From contig CAWKIT010000024.1 in the NCBI GenBank assembly GCA_963849695.1, forward strand, positions 9,643-73,642: a stretch of DNA of 64,000 bases, written 5' to 3'. The notes beneath the pieces are model-generated. The model saw only the letters and a list, made by a program, of their open reading frames with translations. It ran no database searches and had not been told where the DNA came from. The position numbers and the translations under genes were made by a program. The stretch's first letter is position 1. Each line of letters starts with the position of its first letter. Positions 25,009 to 34,693 of the stretch are shown here, piece after piece. Origin of the DNA: DASSUW01 sp963849695. Lineage in GTDB: Bacteria > Actinomycetota > Thermoleophilia > Solirubrobacterales > Solirubrobacteraceae.

Positions 25009-25021
25009 TACCGTGCGGGCC
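25009..25021 (+). promoter_or_regulatory. leaderless promoter of the aldo/keto reductase
   Basis: TACCGT at 25009-25014 ends seven bases before ATG 25022. GCGACA at 24985-24990, 18 bases upstream, can serve as -35. No ribosome site is present. Confidence 0.5.
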
Positions 25022-26023
25022 ATGGAGCACCGGCGCCTCGGCAGCTCGGATCTCGACGTCTCGGTCATCGCGCTCGGCTCGTGGCTGACTTACTCGGGCG
25101 GCGTCGGCCGCGAGCAGACGGAGGCCTGCACGCGCGCGGCGTTCGACACCGGGATCACGTTCTTCGACACCGCCAACGTGTACGGGCGCGGCGCCGCCGA
25201 GAGCGCGTGGGGCGAGATCCTGTCCGGCTACCCGCGTGACTCGTACACGCTCGCCACCAAGGTCTACTTCCCGATGTCGGCGCGCGACCGCGGCCTCTCG
25301 CGGGCGCAGATCCACAAGCAGATCGACGCGTCGCTCCAGCGCCTGCAGACCGGCTACGTCGACCTCTACCAGTGCCACCGCTACGACGACGACACGCCGC
25401 TCGAGGAGACGATGCAGGCGCTGACCGAGGTGGTCGAGGCGGGCAAGGCGCGCTACATCGGCTTCAGCGAGTGGCCGCCCGACAGGATCCAGGCCGCGCT
25501 TGACCTAGCCGGGGCCGGGAGTATGTCCCCCCGGGACATACTCCCAAGCGAATCGCCCTCTGGGCGATTCGCCCGGTTCGTCTCCAGCCAGCCGCAGTAC
25601 TCGGCGCTGTGGCGCGCCCCCGAGGCCGGGGTGATCCCGCTGTGCGAGAGCAACGGCATCTCGCAGATCGTGTGGTCCCCACTCGCGCAGGGCGTCCTGA
25701 CCGGCAAGTACCGGCCGGGCGCCCCGCCGCCCGCCGGCTCGCGCGCGACGTCGAGCAAGATGAACCGGTTCATCAAGCAGTGGCTGACCGACGAGATGCT
25801 CGAGGCGGTGCAGCGGCTGCAGCCGGTGGCCGACGGCGCCGGGCTGACGATGTCGCAGCTGGCGCTCGCGTGGGTTCTGCGGCAGCCGAGCGTCGCCGCC
25901 GCGATCGTCGGCGCCTCGCGGCCCGAGCAGGTGCACGAGAACGCGGCCGCCGCCGGGATCGAGCTGTCCGACGACGTGCTGCGCGCCATCGACGACGCGC
26001 TGGACCCCGTCGCAGTCCGCTAG
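25022..26023 (+). CDS. aldo/keto reductase (potassium-channel beta-like) with in-frame palindromic insert
   Basis: NADPH-dependent reductase of the (beta/alpha)8 fold. FFDTANVYGRGAAESAWGEIL carries the catalytic Asp/Tyr, ATKVYF the Lys, and DLYQCHRYDDDTPLEETMQAL the His. QIVWSPLAQGVLTGKYRPG and the C-terminal ASRPEQVHENAAAAG bind NADPH. Relatives run directly from the AALDL helix into RFVSSQPQYS; here about 20 extra residues (about 165-185, SMSPRDILPSESPSGRFA) intervene, encoded by two back-to-back perfect hairpins. The insert keeps the frame. Its stop overlaps the convergent neighbour by four bases. Confidence 0.9.
   Translation: MEHRRLGSSDLDVSVIALGSWLTYSGGVGREQTEACTRAAFDTGITFFDTANVYGRGAAESAWGEILSGYPRDSYTLATKVYFPMSARDRGLSRAQIHKQIDASLQRLQTGYVDLYQCHRYDDDTPLEETMQALTEVVEAGKARYIGFSEWPPDRIQAALDLAGAGSMSPRDILPSESPSGRFARFVSSQPQYSALWRAPEAGVIPLCESNGISQIVWSPLAQGVLTGKYRPGAPPPAGSRATSSKMNRFIKQWLTDEMLEAVQRLQPVADGAGLTMSQLALAWVLRQPSVAAAIVGASRPEQVHENAAAAGIELSDDVLRAIDDALDPVAVR
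25517..25572. repeat. double-hairpin palindromic element inside a coding region
   Basis: GGGAGTATGTCCC (25517-25529), CCC loop, GGGACATACTCCC (25533-25545). Two bases later GCGAATCGCCC (25548-25558), TCT loop, GGGCGATTCGC (25562-25572). Both stems are perfect. The 56-60 base block is an in-frame insert in the aldo/keto reductase and has no family counterpart. Confidence 0.7.
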
Positions 26024-26442
26024 AAGAGCGGCGGCGTCGTCACCAGCGGCTCGATCCGCCAGCCGCCCGGCGCCGGGACGGCGTGCCAGAGCTCGTCGAA
26101 GCCCTCCTCGGGCGCGGGCCGCACGAACCGCCGTGCGGTGGCGGCCGCGATCCCCGGCCCCACGTGCTCCGACCGCCCGTCGCCCTCGACGAGGTAGCCG
26201 ATCACGCGGAACCCGGCCGCCCGCGCCGGCTCGACGTAGCGGCGCCGCTCGGCGGGCGTCGGGTTCGTGTTGTCGACCACGAACGGCTGGCGCGTCTCGA
26301 GGCACAGCTCCAGGAACGCCGCCTCGCGGTGCCGGGTGCGCAGCACGTCCATCGACACGTGCACGTGCGTGGCCAGGAAGTGGTCGCGGTAGAGCGTGGT
26401 CTTGCCGCTGCCCTGCACTCCGCAGAGGACCACCGCCTCCAT
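26020..26442 (-). CDS. AAA/P-loop kinase-like protein (polynucleotide kinase type)
   Basis: 140 residues. Walker A is GVQGSGKTTLYRDHF at the very N-terminus. The second motif FVVDNTNPTPAERRRYVEPARAAGFRVIGYLVE matches the DNTN...R...A pattern of Pnkp/T4 kinase-like phosphotransferases. The protein is short but contains the whole kinase core. Substrate unknown; relatives act on nucleic-acid ends or small molecules. ATG 26442 starts directly before the P-loop strand. It is probably in one transcript with the two following minus-strand genes upstream of it. Confidence 0.8.
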   Translation of the reverse strand: MEAVVLCGVQGSGKTTLYRDHFLATHVHVSMDVLRTRHREAAFLELCLETRQPFVVDNTNPTPAERRRYVEPARAAGFRVIGYLVEGDGRSEHVGPGIAAATARRFVRPAPEEGFDELWHAVPAPGGWRIEPLVTTPPLF

Positions 26443-26446
26443 CCGC

Positions 26447-26941
26447 TCACCCGCGGCGGGGGCGAAGCCGCGGCCACCATGCCGGGACGGCGCGCCGGTA
26501 AGCCTCGTACTGCGCGCCGTATCGGCGGGCCAGCGTCGGCTCCTCGTACAACAGGACGAAGGCCGCCATCAGCGCCCACACCACCGCGGCGTAGAACAGC
26601 AGGTCGGCGCGGCACAGCAGCAGCGCCTGGCCGGCGATCGCTCCCGTGACGGCGATGTACATCACGTTGCGCACGTAGCGGTACGGCCCGCCGACCACCA
26701 GCTGCTCGGTCGGCGCCGACGGCGCCGGCGTCCCCAGCCCCTCGACCACGAAGCGCGCGAACGCCTGGACGAGCACCGCGCCGCTCACGACCACCAGGGC
26801 CGCGCCGAGCACGCGCAGCGGCGGCCACCAGTCGCCGCCGGTCTCCCAGCCGGTGAGCAGGTACGGCATCACGCCCGCCACCACGCCCGGCGCGACCGCG
26901 AAGAACAGCGCGCTGCCGGCCGCCGCCGTCGGGCGCTTCAT
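26447..26941 (-). CDS. isoprenylcysteine carboxyl methyltransferase/PEMT-like membrane methyltransferase
   Basis: 164 residues with four hydrophobic segments and the family signature GGPYRYVRNVMYIAVTGAIAGQALLL, followed by LLYEEPTLARRYGAQYEAYRRAVPAWWPR. The RY-R-P-Y and EE-L...YG--Y--Y elements bind S-adenosylmethionine in ICMT/PEMT-like enzymes. Bacterial members methylate lipids or small molecules; substrate unknown. ATG 26941 overlaps the stop of the upstream deaminase gene (ATGA), so they are co-transcribed. Confidence 0.84.
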   Translation of the reverse strand: MKRPTAAAGSALFFAVAPGVVAGVMPYLLTGWETGGDWWPPLRVLGAALVVVSGAVLVQAFARFVVEGLGTPAPSAPTEQLVVGGPYRYVRNVMYIAVTGAIAGQALLLCRADLLFYAAVVWALMAAFVLLYEEPTLARRYGAQYEAYRRAVPAWWPRLRPRRG

Positions 26942-27381
26942 TCGCCGATGTCCTCGTCCCAGATCTCCGGGTGGCGGGCGATGAACGCGCCGAGCAGGTC
27001 GGCGCACTCCCGGGAGTCGAGGTCGACCACCTCCACGCCGCACTCGCGCAGCCAGTCGATCCCGCCCTGGAACGTCCTCGACTCACCCACCACCACGGTC
27101 CCGATCCCGAACTGGCGGATCAGGCCGGCGCAGTACCAGCACGGGGCGAGCGTGGTGGCCATGATCGTGTCGCGGTACGAGCGCCGCCGGCCGGCGTTGC
27201 GGAACGCCTCCGTCTCGCCGTGGGCCGAAGGGTCGTCGCGCTGCACGCGCTGGTTGCGGCCGCTGCCGAGCAGCGCGCCCGCGGCGTCGAACAGCGCGCC
27301 GCCGATCGGGATGCCGCCCTCCTCCATCCCGGCGCGCGCCTCGGCGAGCGCGACCTCGAGCATCGCGTGGTGGTCGGTCAC
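26938..27381 (-). CDS. zinc-dependent nucleoside/cytosine deaminase family protein
   Basis: 147 residues. The zinc site has the HGE motif in SAHGETEAFRNAG (His ligand and catalytic Glu) and the PCWYC motif in LAPCWYCAGLI (two Cys ligands). WDEDIGE at the C-terminus is like yeast-type cytosine deaminases and fungal Fcy1 relatives, so pyrimidine-base deamination is the best guess. GTG 27381 was chosen because a TAGCCT -10-like hexamer (27395-27390) ends eight bases upstream; ATG 27363 is the alternative. Confidence 0.86.
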   Translation of the reverse strand: MTDHHAMLEVALAEARAGMEEGGIPIGGALFDAAGALLGSGRNQRVQRDDPSAHGETEAFRNAGRRRSYRDTIMATTLAPCWYCAGLIRQFGIGTVVVGESRTFQGGIDWLRECGVEVVDLDSRECADLLGAFIARHPEIWDEDIGE

Positions 27382-27472
27382 GGCGCGCAAGGCTATCGAT
27401 GAGGAAGGCGGTAAGCCACCGGCAAGACCATCGCAATCGCGCGGAAACCGGCGGTGCGCAGACTGGCCGGCC

Positions 27473-27652
27473 ATGAAGCCGTTCCCCACTCCGCTCTCGC
27501 ACACGAGCCGTGCCCAGCCGGTGCTGAGCCAGTCCACCCGCCCCCAGCCCCCGCGCACGATGCGCTCGACGGTCCTGCAGTCGCTCCTGCTGGCGCCCGA
27601 CGGCGGCGTGCCCACGCGCCGCCACGGGCAGGGCCGCAGCCAGGCGCTGTGA
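27473..27652 (+). CDS. possible small basic protein (59 aa)
   Basis: ATG 27473 opens MKPFPTPLSHTSRAQPVL and ends at 27652. A CAGACT hexamer (27459-27464) lies eight bases before the ATG, the same spacing as other leaderless starts nearby. The sequence is rich in Ser, Pro, Arg and Gln, has no recognised domain, and ends 12 bases from the convergent subtilase stop. It could be a chance frame. Confidence 0.3.
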   Translation: MKPFPTPLSHTSRAQPVLSQSTRPQPPRTMRSTVLQSLLLAPDGGVPTRRHGQGRSQAL

Positions 27653-27664
27653 GTGTTGGGCGAG

Positions 27665-30554
27665 TCAGGGCCGCCTGGTCCGTTCGCAGCGGCGGGCGCG
27701 ATCGGCATTGTCGACGATTGCCACGTCGCGGCCGGGACCGCAGTCGATCGTGTCGGCCGCATGCCCGCGCGCCACCACGCGGTCGTTGCCGGCGCCGGCG
27801 GCGACCAGGTCGCGGCCGGCGCCCGAGTCGATGTGGTCGTCGCCGGCGCCGGCGTTCACGCGATCCGGGCCCGGGCCGCCGAACAGTCGGTCGTCCCCGC
27901 GCCCCCCGTACAGGCGGTCGGCGCCGTTCTGGCCGTACAGGCAGTCGGCGCCGCCGAGGCCACGCAGGACGTCGGCTCCCCGGCGTCCGAGCATGATGTC
28001 GGTCAGCGCGTTGCCGCTGCGGCGGTCGTCGCCGCTGGTGCCCACTATCAAGGTGCCGGCCAGCGCACAGCGCGGTCGCAACGGAGCGCCCGGAGCCGCG
28101 GGCGGTTGCTCGGCGGGCAGCTGAACGGCAGGCTGCGGTGGGATTATCGCGAGCGGGTTGACGGTGTGTGGCTCATCCTCCGAGGCGCCGCCGCTGAAGT
28201 AGAAGTCGCCGGCGTAGGTTGCAGTCAGCGACCTGGCGCCCCGGGTCGTGAGGGTGATGTCGCACTCTGCGGCCGCGATGGTGGCGGTGCAGCTGTCGAC
28301 GCCGTCGCTCACGGTGACGTCGCCGGTCGGCGTGCCCGCCTGCGGCTGTACGGGTCGCCACGTCGAAGTGGATCGTCACCGTCTGGCCGACGGTCGAGGG
28401 GTCGGGAGTGTCGGAGGTGATCCTGGTTGTCGTATCGGCCCGGTTGACCTGGTGCGTGACGCTTTCTGATGGCGGGCTGGGGTTGTGGTAGGAGTCGCCG
28501 TTGTAGGTGGCGGTCAGCGACCTGGTTCCCGCCGTGGTGAACGCGAGCGTGCACTGGCCCGCCGCGACCGTGCCGGTGCACGACTCGGTCCCGTCGCTGA
28601 CCGTCACGCTCCCGGTCGGGGTGCCGCCATCCGGCGCTTCGTCCGCGACGCTGTAGTGCACCGTGACCGCCTGACCGATCACCGAGGGGTCAGGATCGAC
28701 CGCTCTGATCACCGTGGTGGTGTCGGCCCTCATGGCCGGGGAACTCAGCGCTGCGTCGAGGTTCAGCCGCCGGCCCGAGACGGTATCGCCGCTCAGCACG
28801 GCGACGGGGTCGCCGGTGTCCATCAGCGCAGCCTTGACCTCGGCGACGGTCGCCGACGGCTTGTGCGAGAACAGCACGGCGGCGGCGCCGGCCACGTGCG
28901 GGGAGGCCATCGACGTGCCGCTCAGCAACTGGTAGTCGTTGCTGCCGTAGGGGCCGCCGGGGCAAGCGATGCGCACGTTGTCGAGGTAGACCCCGTTCCT
29001 GGTGGTGCTCGCGTTCGAGGTGAGCCGGTAGCGGTAGTAGCGGCTGCCGGCGGCGCCGAGCTCCAGGCCGGCGGACCTGACCGCGCCCTCGGTGTTGCCG
29101 ATCCCTGTGAGGTTCGTCCAGGCGGTGCCGTCCGTCGAGGATTGGACCCAGAGCCAGTCAAAGCCTGCCTGCAGGTAGGTCCCGTAGCGGAACTTCAACA
29201 CGCAGTCGGTGCGCTCTCCGACGTCGACCGTCGAACTGGTCCGGATCGCCCAGTCGGCATTGTTGGCGTAGTTGCCGCCGGGCGAGTCGACCAGCCAGGT
29301 GGTATTGAGCACCGTGGCCGTGCCCCACGGCCCGCTCTGCACGGTCCACTTGCCGAGGCCGTTCTGGAAGTCGTCGTTGAAAGTGTCCGGCAGGTAGTGC
29401 GGTCGCGCCGAGTCGATGTCGACGCCCGGCGCCGCCAGGTCGACCGACGTCGCGCCGTAGCTGGAGAAGTCGGCCAAGGCGTCGGTGTTGTCGGTCGCGG
29501 CGACGCAGATCAGGTTCGCGGCCGTGTAGCTGCACGGAAACGCCGGTGTCGTGTCGTTGTTCTGCGCGATGTTGCCGGCGGAAACGACGAACAGCGAGTC
29601 CGGGTGATTGGTGATCGCGTCCGACATCGCCTGCGAGAAGACGGGGCCGCCCAGCGAGGCGTTGATCACACTCGCGCCGTTGGCGGCCGCGTAGGTGAAC
29701 GCATCCGCGATATCGGCATTGTTGCCCGAGCCGCTGGCGTTGAGCGCACGGACGTCCATGATCGCCGCCTCCCAGGCCACGCCGACGCCGCCCGCGCCGT
29801 TGTTGCCGCGGGCGGCGATCGTGCCGGCCACGTGCGTGCCGTGGTCGGTGTAGTCCCAGGGGTTGTTGTCGTCGCCCACGAAATCCCACCCACGGATGTC
29901 ATCGACCACTCCGTTGCCGTCGTCGTCGACGCCGTTGCCCTCGGTCTCGTCCGGGTTGCTCCACATGTTCGGCGCCAGATCCGGATGCTCAAAGGCCACG
30001 CCGGAGTCGACCACGGCCACCACCGTCGACGCGCTTCCGCGGTTGACGTCCCACGCCTCCGCCGCGTCGATGTCAGCGTCGGCCGTGCCCTCCCGCCCGT
30101 TGACCGCCTGGCCCGTGTTGTTCAGGCCCCATAGACCGCCGAACCGCGGGTCATTGGGTGTCGTGGAGCCGGCCTGGTAGATCCAGTTGGGCTCGGCGAA
30201 GCGTACGTCCGCGCGCTTCTCCAGCGCAGCGATCGCCTCCTCGACGGTCTGGCCGCGCTCGACCTTCACCAGCTGCGCGCCCCGCGCGAGCAGGTTCCGC
30301 CTGGCGCGTACGTCGGCGGCCGACCGCGCCGCCGTCCGCTCAGACGCGTCCACCCCCGACCGGAATCCCACCACGATCTCGCCCGGCACCGCGGCCGGCC
30401 CCGCCGGAGCAGCCGCACGCAACGTCGGCCCGCTCTGCGCGGCCGCAACCGGCGTTGTCCCGGGCAGCGCGCAGACTGCAGCAATCACGACCATGGTCGC
30501 GCCCGCTCGGATCGACGTTGCCCGTGCGCCGTAGGCGTCGACCCGGATGCTCAT
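27665..30554 (-). CDS. secreted subtilisin-like (S8) protease with Ig-like and RTX repeats, frameshifted
   Basis: Extracellular serine protease. Signal peptide, then an inhibitor-like propeptide (PGEIVVGFRSGVDASERTAARSAA), then S8 catalytic motifs VVAVVDSGVAFEHPDL (Asp), DHGTHVAGTIAARG (His) and LLSGTSMASPHVAGAAAVL (Ser). An inserted beta-sandwich domain of about 150 residues (FNDDFQNGLGKWTVQSG to NVRIACPGG) sits between the His and Ser motifs. Two or more Ig-like repeats follow (PTGSVTVSDGTESCTGTVAAGQC, SLTATYNGDS), then RTX calcium-binding nonapeptides (GADRLYGGRGDDRLFGGPG). One extra base in a GGG run at 28335-28337 splits the gene between the second Ig-like repeat and the tail. Confidence 0.85.
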
Positions 30555-30749
30555 GGCGTCTCCCCAATCCAGCGCCGCCACGGTTTGAGCGAGCCCTCAG
30601 CCGGCCACGACCGCCGGCCGTCGGTCACGGCTGTTCGCCTCAGCGGCCGAACGTACGGCGACGTGCGCGACATGCCCGCTCCTGATCGTCATGGAGGAGT
30701 CATCATCGCGCTCGCCGCCCGGCGCAGCAACTGCATTCGTCGCGCCGTT

Positions 30750-30767
30750 CTGTGTACTAGTGCACAC
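30750..30767. promoter_or_regulatory. palindrome upstream of the subtilase gene
   Basis: TGTGTACTAGTGCACACA has symmetric TGTGT/ACACA ends around an ACTAGT core. It lies between the sigma factor stop and the protease start (about 195 bases upstream). Operator-like; binding protein unknown. Confidence 0.3.
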
Positions 30768-30801
30768 AACACCGATGAACGAGACCGCCTCGCGATCGGG
30801 G

Positions 30802-31455
30802 CTAAAGCGTGCTGTCGTGGGGGGCGGGTGGGGTCGACAGGGTGCGTGCGATGCGCTGGCGAGCTCGGTAGACGCGGGTGGTGACGGTCGCTTCGCGGAT
30901 GCCCAGGAGCCGCCCCGCCTCGCGGTAGGAGAGGCCCACCAGGTCGACCGCGATCAGCGCTCGGCGGAAGTCGTCGGGCAGCGCGGCGATCGTCGCGAAC
31001 AGTTCCTGCTGCTCGAGCGCCGCTTCCGGGTCGGCCCGCGCGGAGCGCATGGTCTGGCTCTCTTCGGCCGGCAGCTCGACGGTGCTCGGCCGACGGCCGG
31101 CCGTTCTCAGGCTCGTCAGGTACGTGTTGCGGAGCGCTCCGAGCAGGTAGGGCAGCTCGTGGTCGCGGTGGAGCCGGCGCGGACGGGCCAGCACCCGCGC
31201 GAAGGTCTCCTGGACCAGGTCCTCGGCGTCGTGGCGCGATCCGCACAGCGCCCACGCAGCGCGGTGGAGCTGGTCCACCTGGTCCGGTAGACGCTGCGAC
31301 GCGCCGAGCCGCCGCGCGGTGATGACCTTCGCCACGGGCAGGCCGGCGGCGATGACGTCGGCGACGCGGCTTCCGGTGATCGCGTCGACCCCGCCCTGAG
31401 GCGGCTGGGCATTGCCGCCGCCGCCCACGATGCCGGCAGGCGGGCTGCCGTCCAC
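30802..31455 (-). CDS. ECF-type RNA polymerase sigma factor
   Basis: Region 2 reads LHRAAWALCGSRHDAEDLVQETFARVLARP and region 4 reads IAALPDDFRRALIAVDLVGLSYREAGRLLGIREATVTTRVYRARQRI, so this is a sigma-70 ECF factor. The 217-residue frame begins at GTG 31455, but its first 60 residues (GGGGNAQPPQGGVDAITG...) do not look like a sigma factor. They may be the mature part of a small secreted protein whose signal peptide lies just upstream in another frame. The real sigma start may be the GTG of VDQLHRAAW. No intact anti-sigma gene follows it. Confidence 0.8.
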   Translation of the reverse strand: MDGSPPAGIVGGGGNAQPPQGGVDAITGSRVADVIAAGLPVAKVITARRLGASQRLPDQVDQLHRAAWALCGSRHDAEDLVQETFARVLARPRRLHRDHELPYLLGALRNTYLTSLRTAGRRPSTVELPAEESQTMRSARADPEAALEQQELFATIAALPDDFRRALIAVDLVGLSYREAGRLLGIREATVTTRVYRARQRIARTLSTPPAPHDSTL

Positions 31456-31465
31456 GATCCGTGAC

Positions 31466-31558
31466 TCAGCCGGACGCCGACGCAGCCTGCGGCGCGAGCA
31501 GCGCGGCCGCGCACAGCACCGCGACAGCAGCCGCGCGGGCGAAGTGGAGCCGTTTCAT
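31466..31558 (-). CDS. orphan signal-peptide ORF (30 aa), probably frameshifted
   Basis: MKRLHFARAAAVAVLCAAALL then APQAASASG and a stop: a complete Sec signal peptide with an A-x-A cleavage site and no mature protein. Removing one base near 31475 would join it to PAESRIVDGSPPAGIVGGGG in the frame of the sigma-factor ORF. It is either a broken secreted-protein gene or a leader peptide. Confidence 0.4.
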   Translation of the reverse strand: MKRLHFARAAAVAVLCAAALLAPQAASASG

Positions 31559-31774
31559 GTCGAGTTGAGCCGTTTCACGCCGAGCCCCGGGGTCGTTTGG
31601 CGCTCACATCCACTATGACGCCGCCGCCTGCGGATCCTTCCCGGTTGGAGATCTTGAGCGAAGAGTCTCCCTCGTCGCCCGCCGAGATGCCAACTCGGGC
31701 CCCGTCGACGATCGGGCGCTTCCACGCCGAGCGACGGGAAGCAATCGGCCTGCTCGGAGTCTTGAGGGGCGAGA

Positions 31775-31897
31775 ATGGTCCACCCCGACGGACAGATCAG
31801 CGAGGCCGGGCTCGCGGCCTTCGCCGACGGCTCGCTGTCACCGAGGCGGCGCGCGACCGGCCTGACGCCGCCGCCCCTTCACCGGCTCGCCGCATGA
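31775..31897 (+). pseudogene. N-terminal anti-sigma-factor-like fragment (40 aa)
   Basis: MVHPDGQISEAGLAAFADGSLSPRRR resembles the first helix of zinc-binding or RsrA-like anti-sigma factors (LAAYADGxLxPxxR). It then turns into unrelated sequence and stops at TGA, overlapping the secDF ATG (ATGA). No zinc ligands remain. A GAGGGGCGAG site precedes the ATG, so it may still be translated and couple to secDF. Confidence 0.35.
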
Positions 31898-34693
31898 CCG
31901 AGCGCCGTCGCTCCGTCTTCGTCCTGCTCCTCGTGCTGGGGTTGATCGCCGCGTCCGTCGCGGTGCTCAACCAGCGCGACACGAAGCTCGGCCTCGACCT
32001 GCAGGGCGGCGTGCAGCTCGTGTACGAGGCGGAGCCGACCGCGCAGCAGCCGACCGTCACCGCGGAGGCGCTTCAGCGCTCGCTGGACCTCATGCGCGAG
32101 CGCGTCGACGCCCTCGGCGTGTCCGAGCCGGAGCTGCTGCAGTCGGGTGAGAACCAGATCGAGGTGAACCTGCCCGGGGTGGAGAACGCCGACCGCGCGG
32201 CCCAGCAGGTGGGGTCGACCGCGCAGCTGTTCTTCTACGACTGGGAAGCCAACATCCTGGACGAGGAGCTGCCGGACCGACCCGAACGAGAACGCCAACA
32301 ACAAGCAGCCGATCACCGGGTTCTTGGAGGCCGTCCGCCAGGCATCGAAGTGCGACCCGCGGCGCGACGGCAACAACAACGCCGCCGATCGGCCGCGGTT
32401 CTACGCCTTCGACGAGGTCTCCAAGCGGCCGCTGAACAACGGTCAGCCGTCCGACAGCCGGGAGGCGGCGCTCGAGGACCTCGACGAGCCCGCCCAGGTG
32501 GTGCGGGTGCCCGAGGGGATCCTGGTGGTGCGCGAACAGAAGCCGAGCGCCGACGCCCGGGAGCCGGATCGCTTCTGGGTGATCGAGGACAACCCGGCGT
32601 TGTCGGGCACCGACATCCGCGACCCGGAGCAGACCTTCGGTCAGCAGCTCGGCAACGAGCCGATCGTCAGGTTCAAGTTCACCGACCGCGGGCGGGAGGC
32701 GTTCGAGGAGATCACGCGCACGATCGCCCAGCGCGGGCGCGACAACGCGTTCGCGGCGCCGGACCCGCAGCACTTCGCGATCGTGCTCGACGACGAGCTG
32801 ATCTCGGCGCCCTCGATCGACTACGTCGCGTACCCGGACGGAATCGACGGCAGGACGGGCGCCGAGATCACCGGCTCGTTCACGATCGACTCGGCGCAGG
32901 ACCTGGCGAAGATCCTGGAGATCGGCGCGCTGCCGGTGCGGCTGGAGCTCGTCTCGCGATCGCAGGTGTCGGCCTCGCTGGGTCAGCAGGCGCTCGATCA
33001 GGGGCTGTTGGCCGCGGCGGCGGGGTTCGCGATCGTGGTGTTGTTCCTGCTCGTCTTCTACCGCGTGCTGGGCGTGATCGCGTCGGTGGCGATGGGCATC
33101 TACGGGCTCTACCTGTACGCGATCGTCGAGCTGATCCCGATCGTGCTCACGCTGCCGGGCATCGCGGGCATGATCCTCACGCTCGGGGTGGCGGCCGACG
33201 CCAACATCGTCATCTTCGAACGCGTCAAAGAGGAGATACGCGCGGGTCGTAGCGTGGGGGCGGCGATTGCGGCCGGCTACCGGAAGGGCCTTACCGCGAT
33301 CCTGGACGCGAACATCGTCACGATCCTGGTCGCGTTCATCCTGTTCGTGCTGGCGACCTCGGCGGTGCGGGGCTTTGCACTCACACTCGGGGTCGGGGTC
33401 ATCGTCTCGCTGTTCACCGCTGTGCTGGCCACGCAGGCGATCCTGTACGCCCTGCGCGGCACGCGCCTGGTGCGCTCGCGGGCTGCGCTCGGGGCACGCG
33501 ACGCCAAGCCGATCCGGTTCGACTTCATCGGGGGCTCGCGCTGGTTCTTCTCGATGTCGGGCGTGATCCTTTTGATCTGCGCACTGGCGATCGCGATCCA
33601 GGGGCTGAACTTCGGGATCGACTTCGAGGGCGGGACGCGGATCACCGCCCCGCTCGACCGCGCGGCCACGGTCGAGCAGGTGCGCGACACGCTGGCGCCG
33701 CTGGGGCTCGGGGAGGCCGAGATCCAGACGGTCGACAACCGCGAGCTGGGGCGCAACGTCGTCCAGATCAACGCCGAGGAGCTGCCCGGGGACGAGATCG
33801 ACCGGGTCGAGGACGCCCTGCGCGAGGGCTTCGGCTTCGCGGACGACCCCAGCACGCAGTCGATCGGGGCCAGCTTCGGCGAGACGGTGGCCGAGAACGC
33901 GTTCTACGCGATCATCGCGTCGCTGATCGTGGTGTCGATCTACATCACGCTGCGCTTCCAGTGGAAGTTCGCGGTGCCGGTGCTGATCGCCCTCTCGCAC
34001 GACCTGCTGATCACGAGCGGCGTCTACGCGCTCACCGGCCGGGAGGTGACGGCCTCCACGGTGGCGGCCCTGCTCACCATCCTGGGCTTCTCCCTGTACG
34101 ACACGATCGTCGTGTTCGACCGCGTGCGAGAGAACATCCCGCGGATGCCGAACGCCGCCTTCTCGCAGATCTACAACCGCTCGATGTCCGAGGTGATCGT
34201 GCGCTCGCTGGCGACGAGCTTCTGCGCCGCGCTGCCGATCCTGGCCCTGCTGCTGTTCGGCGGCGAGACGCTGCAGGACTTCGCCTTCGCCCTGCTGATC
34301 GGGACGCTGTCGGGCACCTACTCGTCGGTGTTCATCGCCGGCCCCGTGCTCACCCACTGGAAGGAGCGCGAGCCTGTGTACAAGGCGCGCGAGGCGCGCA
34401 TCCGGGCCGAGTTCGGCACGGTGCCCGCCTACGCCGTGGCCACCGCCGGCGCCCCCGTCGACGTCGCCCCCTCCGAGCGCAAACGCCGCCGCGACCGGCT
34501 CACCACCCCCGCCGACCCATCCCGCGGCGTCTCCCGCGAAGAGTTCGACGACATGGTCCGCGACCTCGGCGTCGAGCAAGACAACCAGCCCCAGCCGGCC
34601 GCCGCCGGCAGCCGCCCCCGCGGCGGCTCGGGCTCGGGCGCCGGCGACAAGCCGAAGAAGCCGCGCAACCGCCGCCACGGGAGGCCGCGCTGA
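31894..34693 (+). CDS. secDF: fused protein translocase subunit SecDF, frameshifted near the 5' third
   Basis: Membrane motor that uses the proton gradient to pull secreted proteins through SecYEG. The SecD half starts MTERRRSVFVLLLVLGLIAAS, with LGLDLQGGVQLVYEAE and the P1 domain. The RND-like helices carry GVAADANIVIFERVKEEIRAGRS. The SecF half starts with FDFIGGSRWFFSMSGVILL, GIDFEGGTR and FSLYDTIVVFDRVREN. A charged tail follows. The frame breaks at 32275-32282, where GACC is duplicated in tandem; removing four bases restores DPNENANNKQPITG. Because SecDF is normally important for growth, sequence error is likely, though real polymorphism is possible. Confidence 0.9.

Noticed and set aside
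31597..31774. In-frame upstream extension of SecD
   Set aside because: The residues before MTERRRSVF have no SecD similarity, and the ATG at 31894 starts the first membrane helix.
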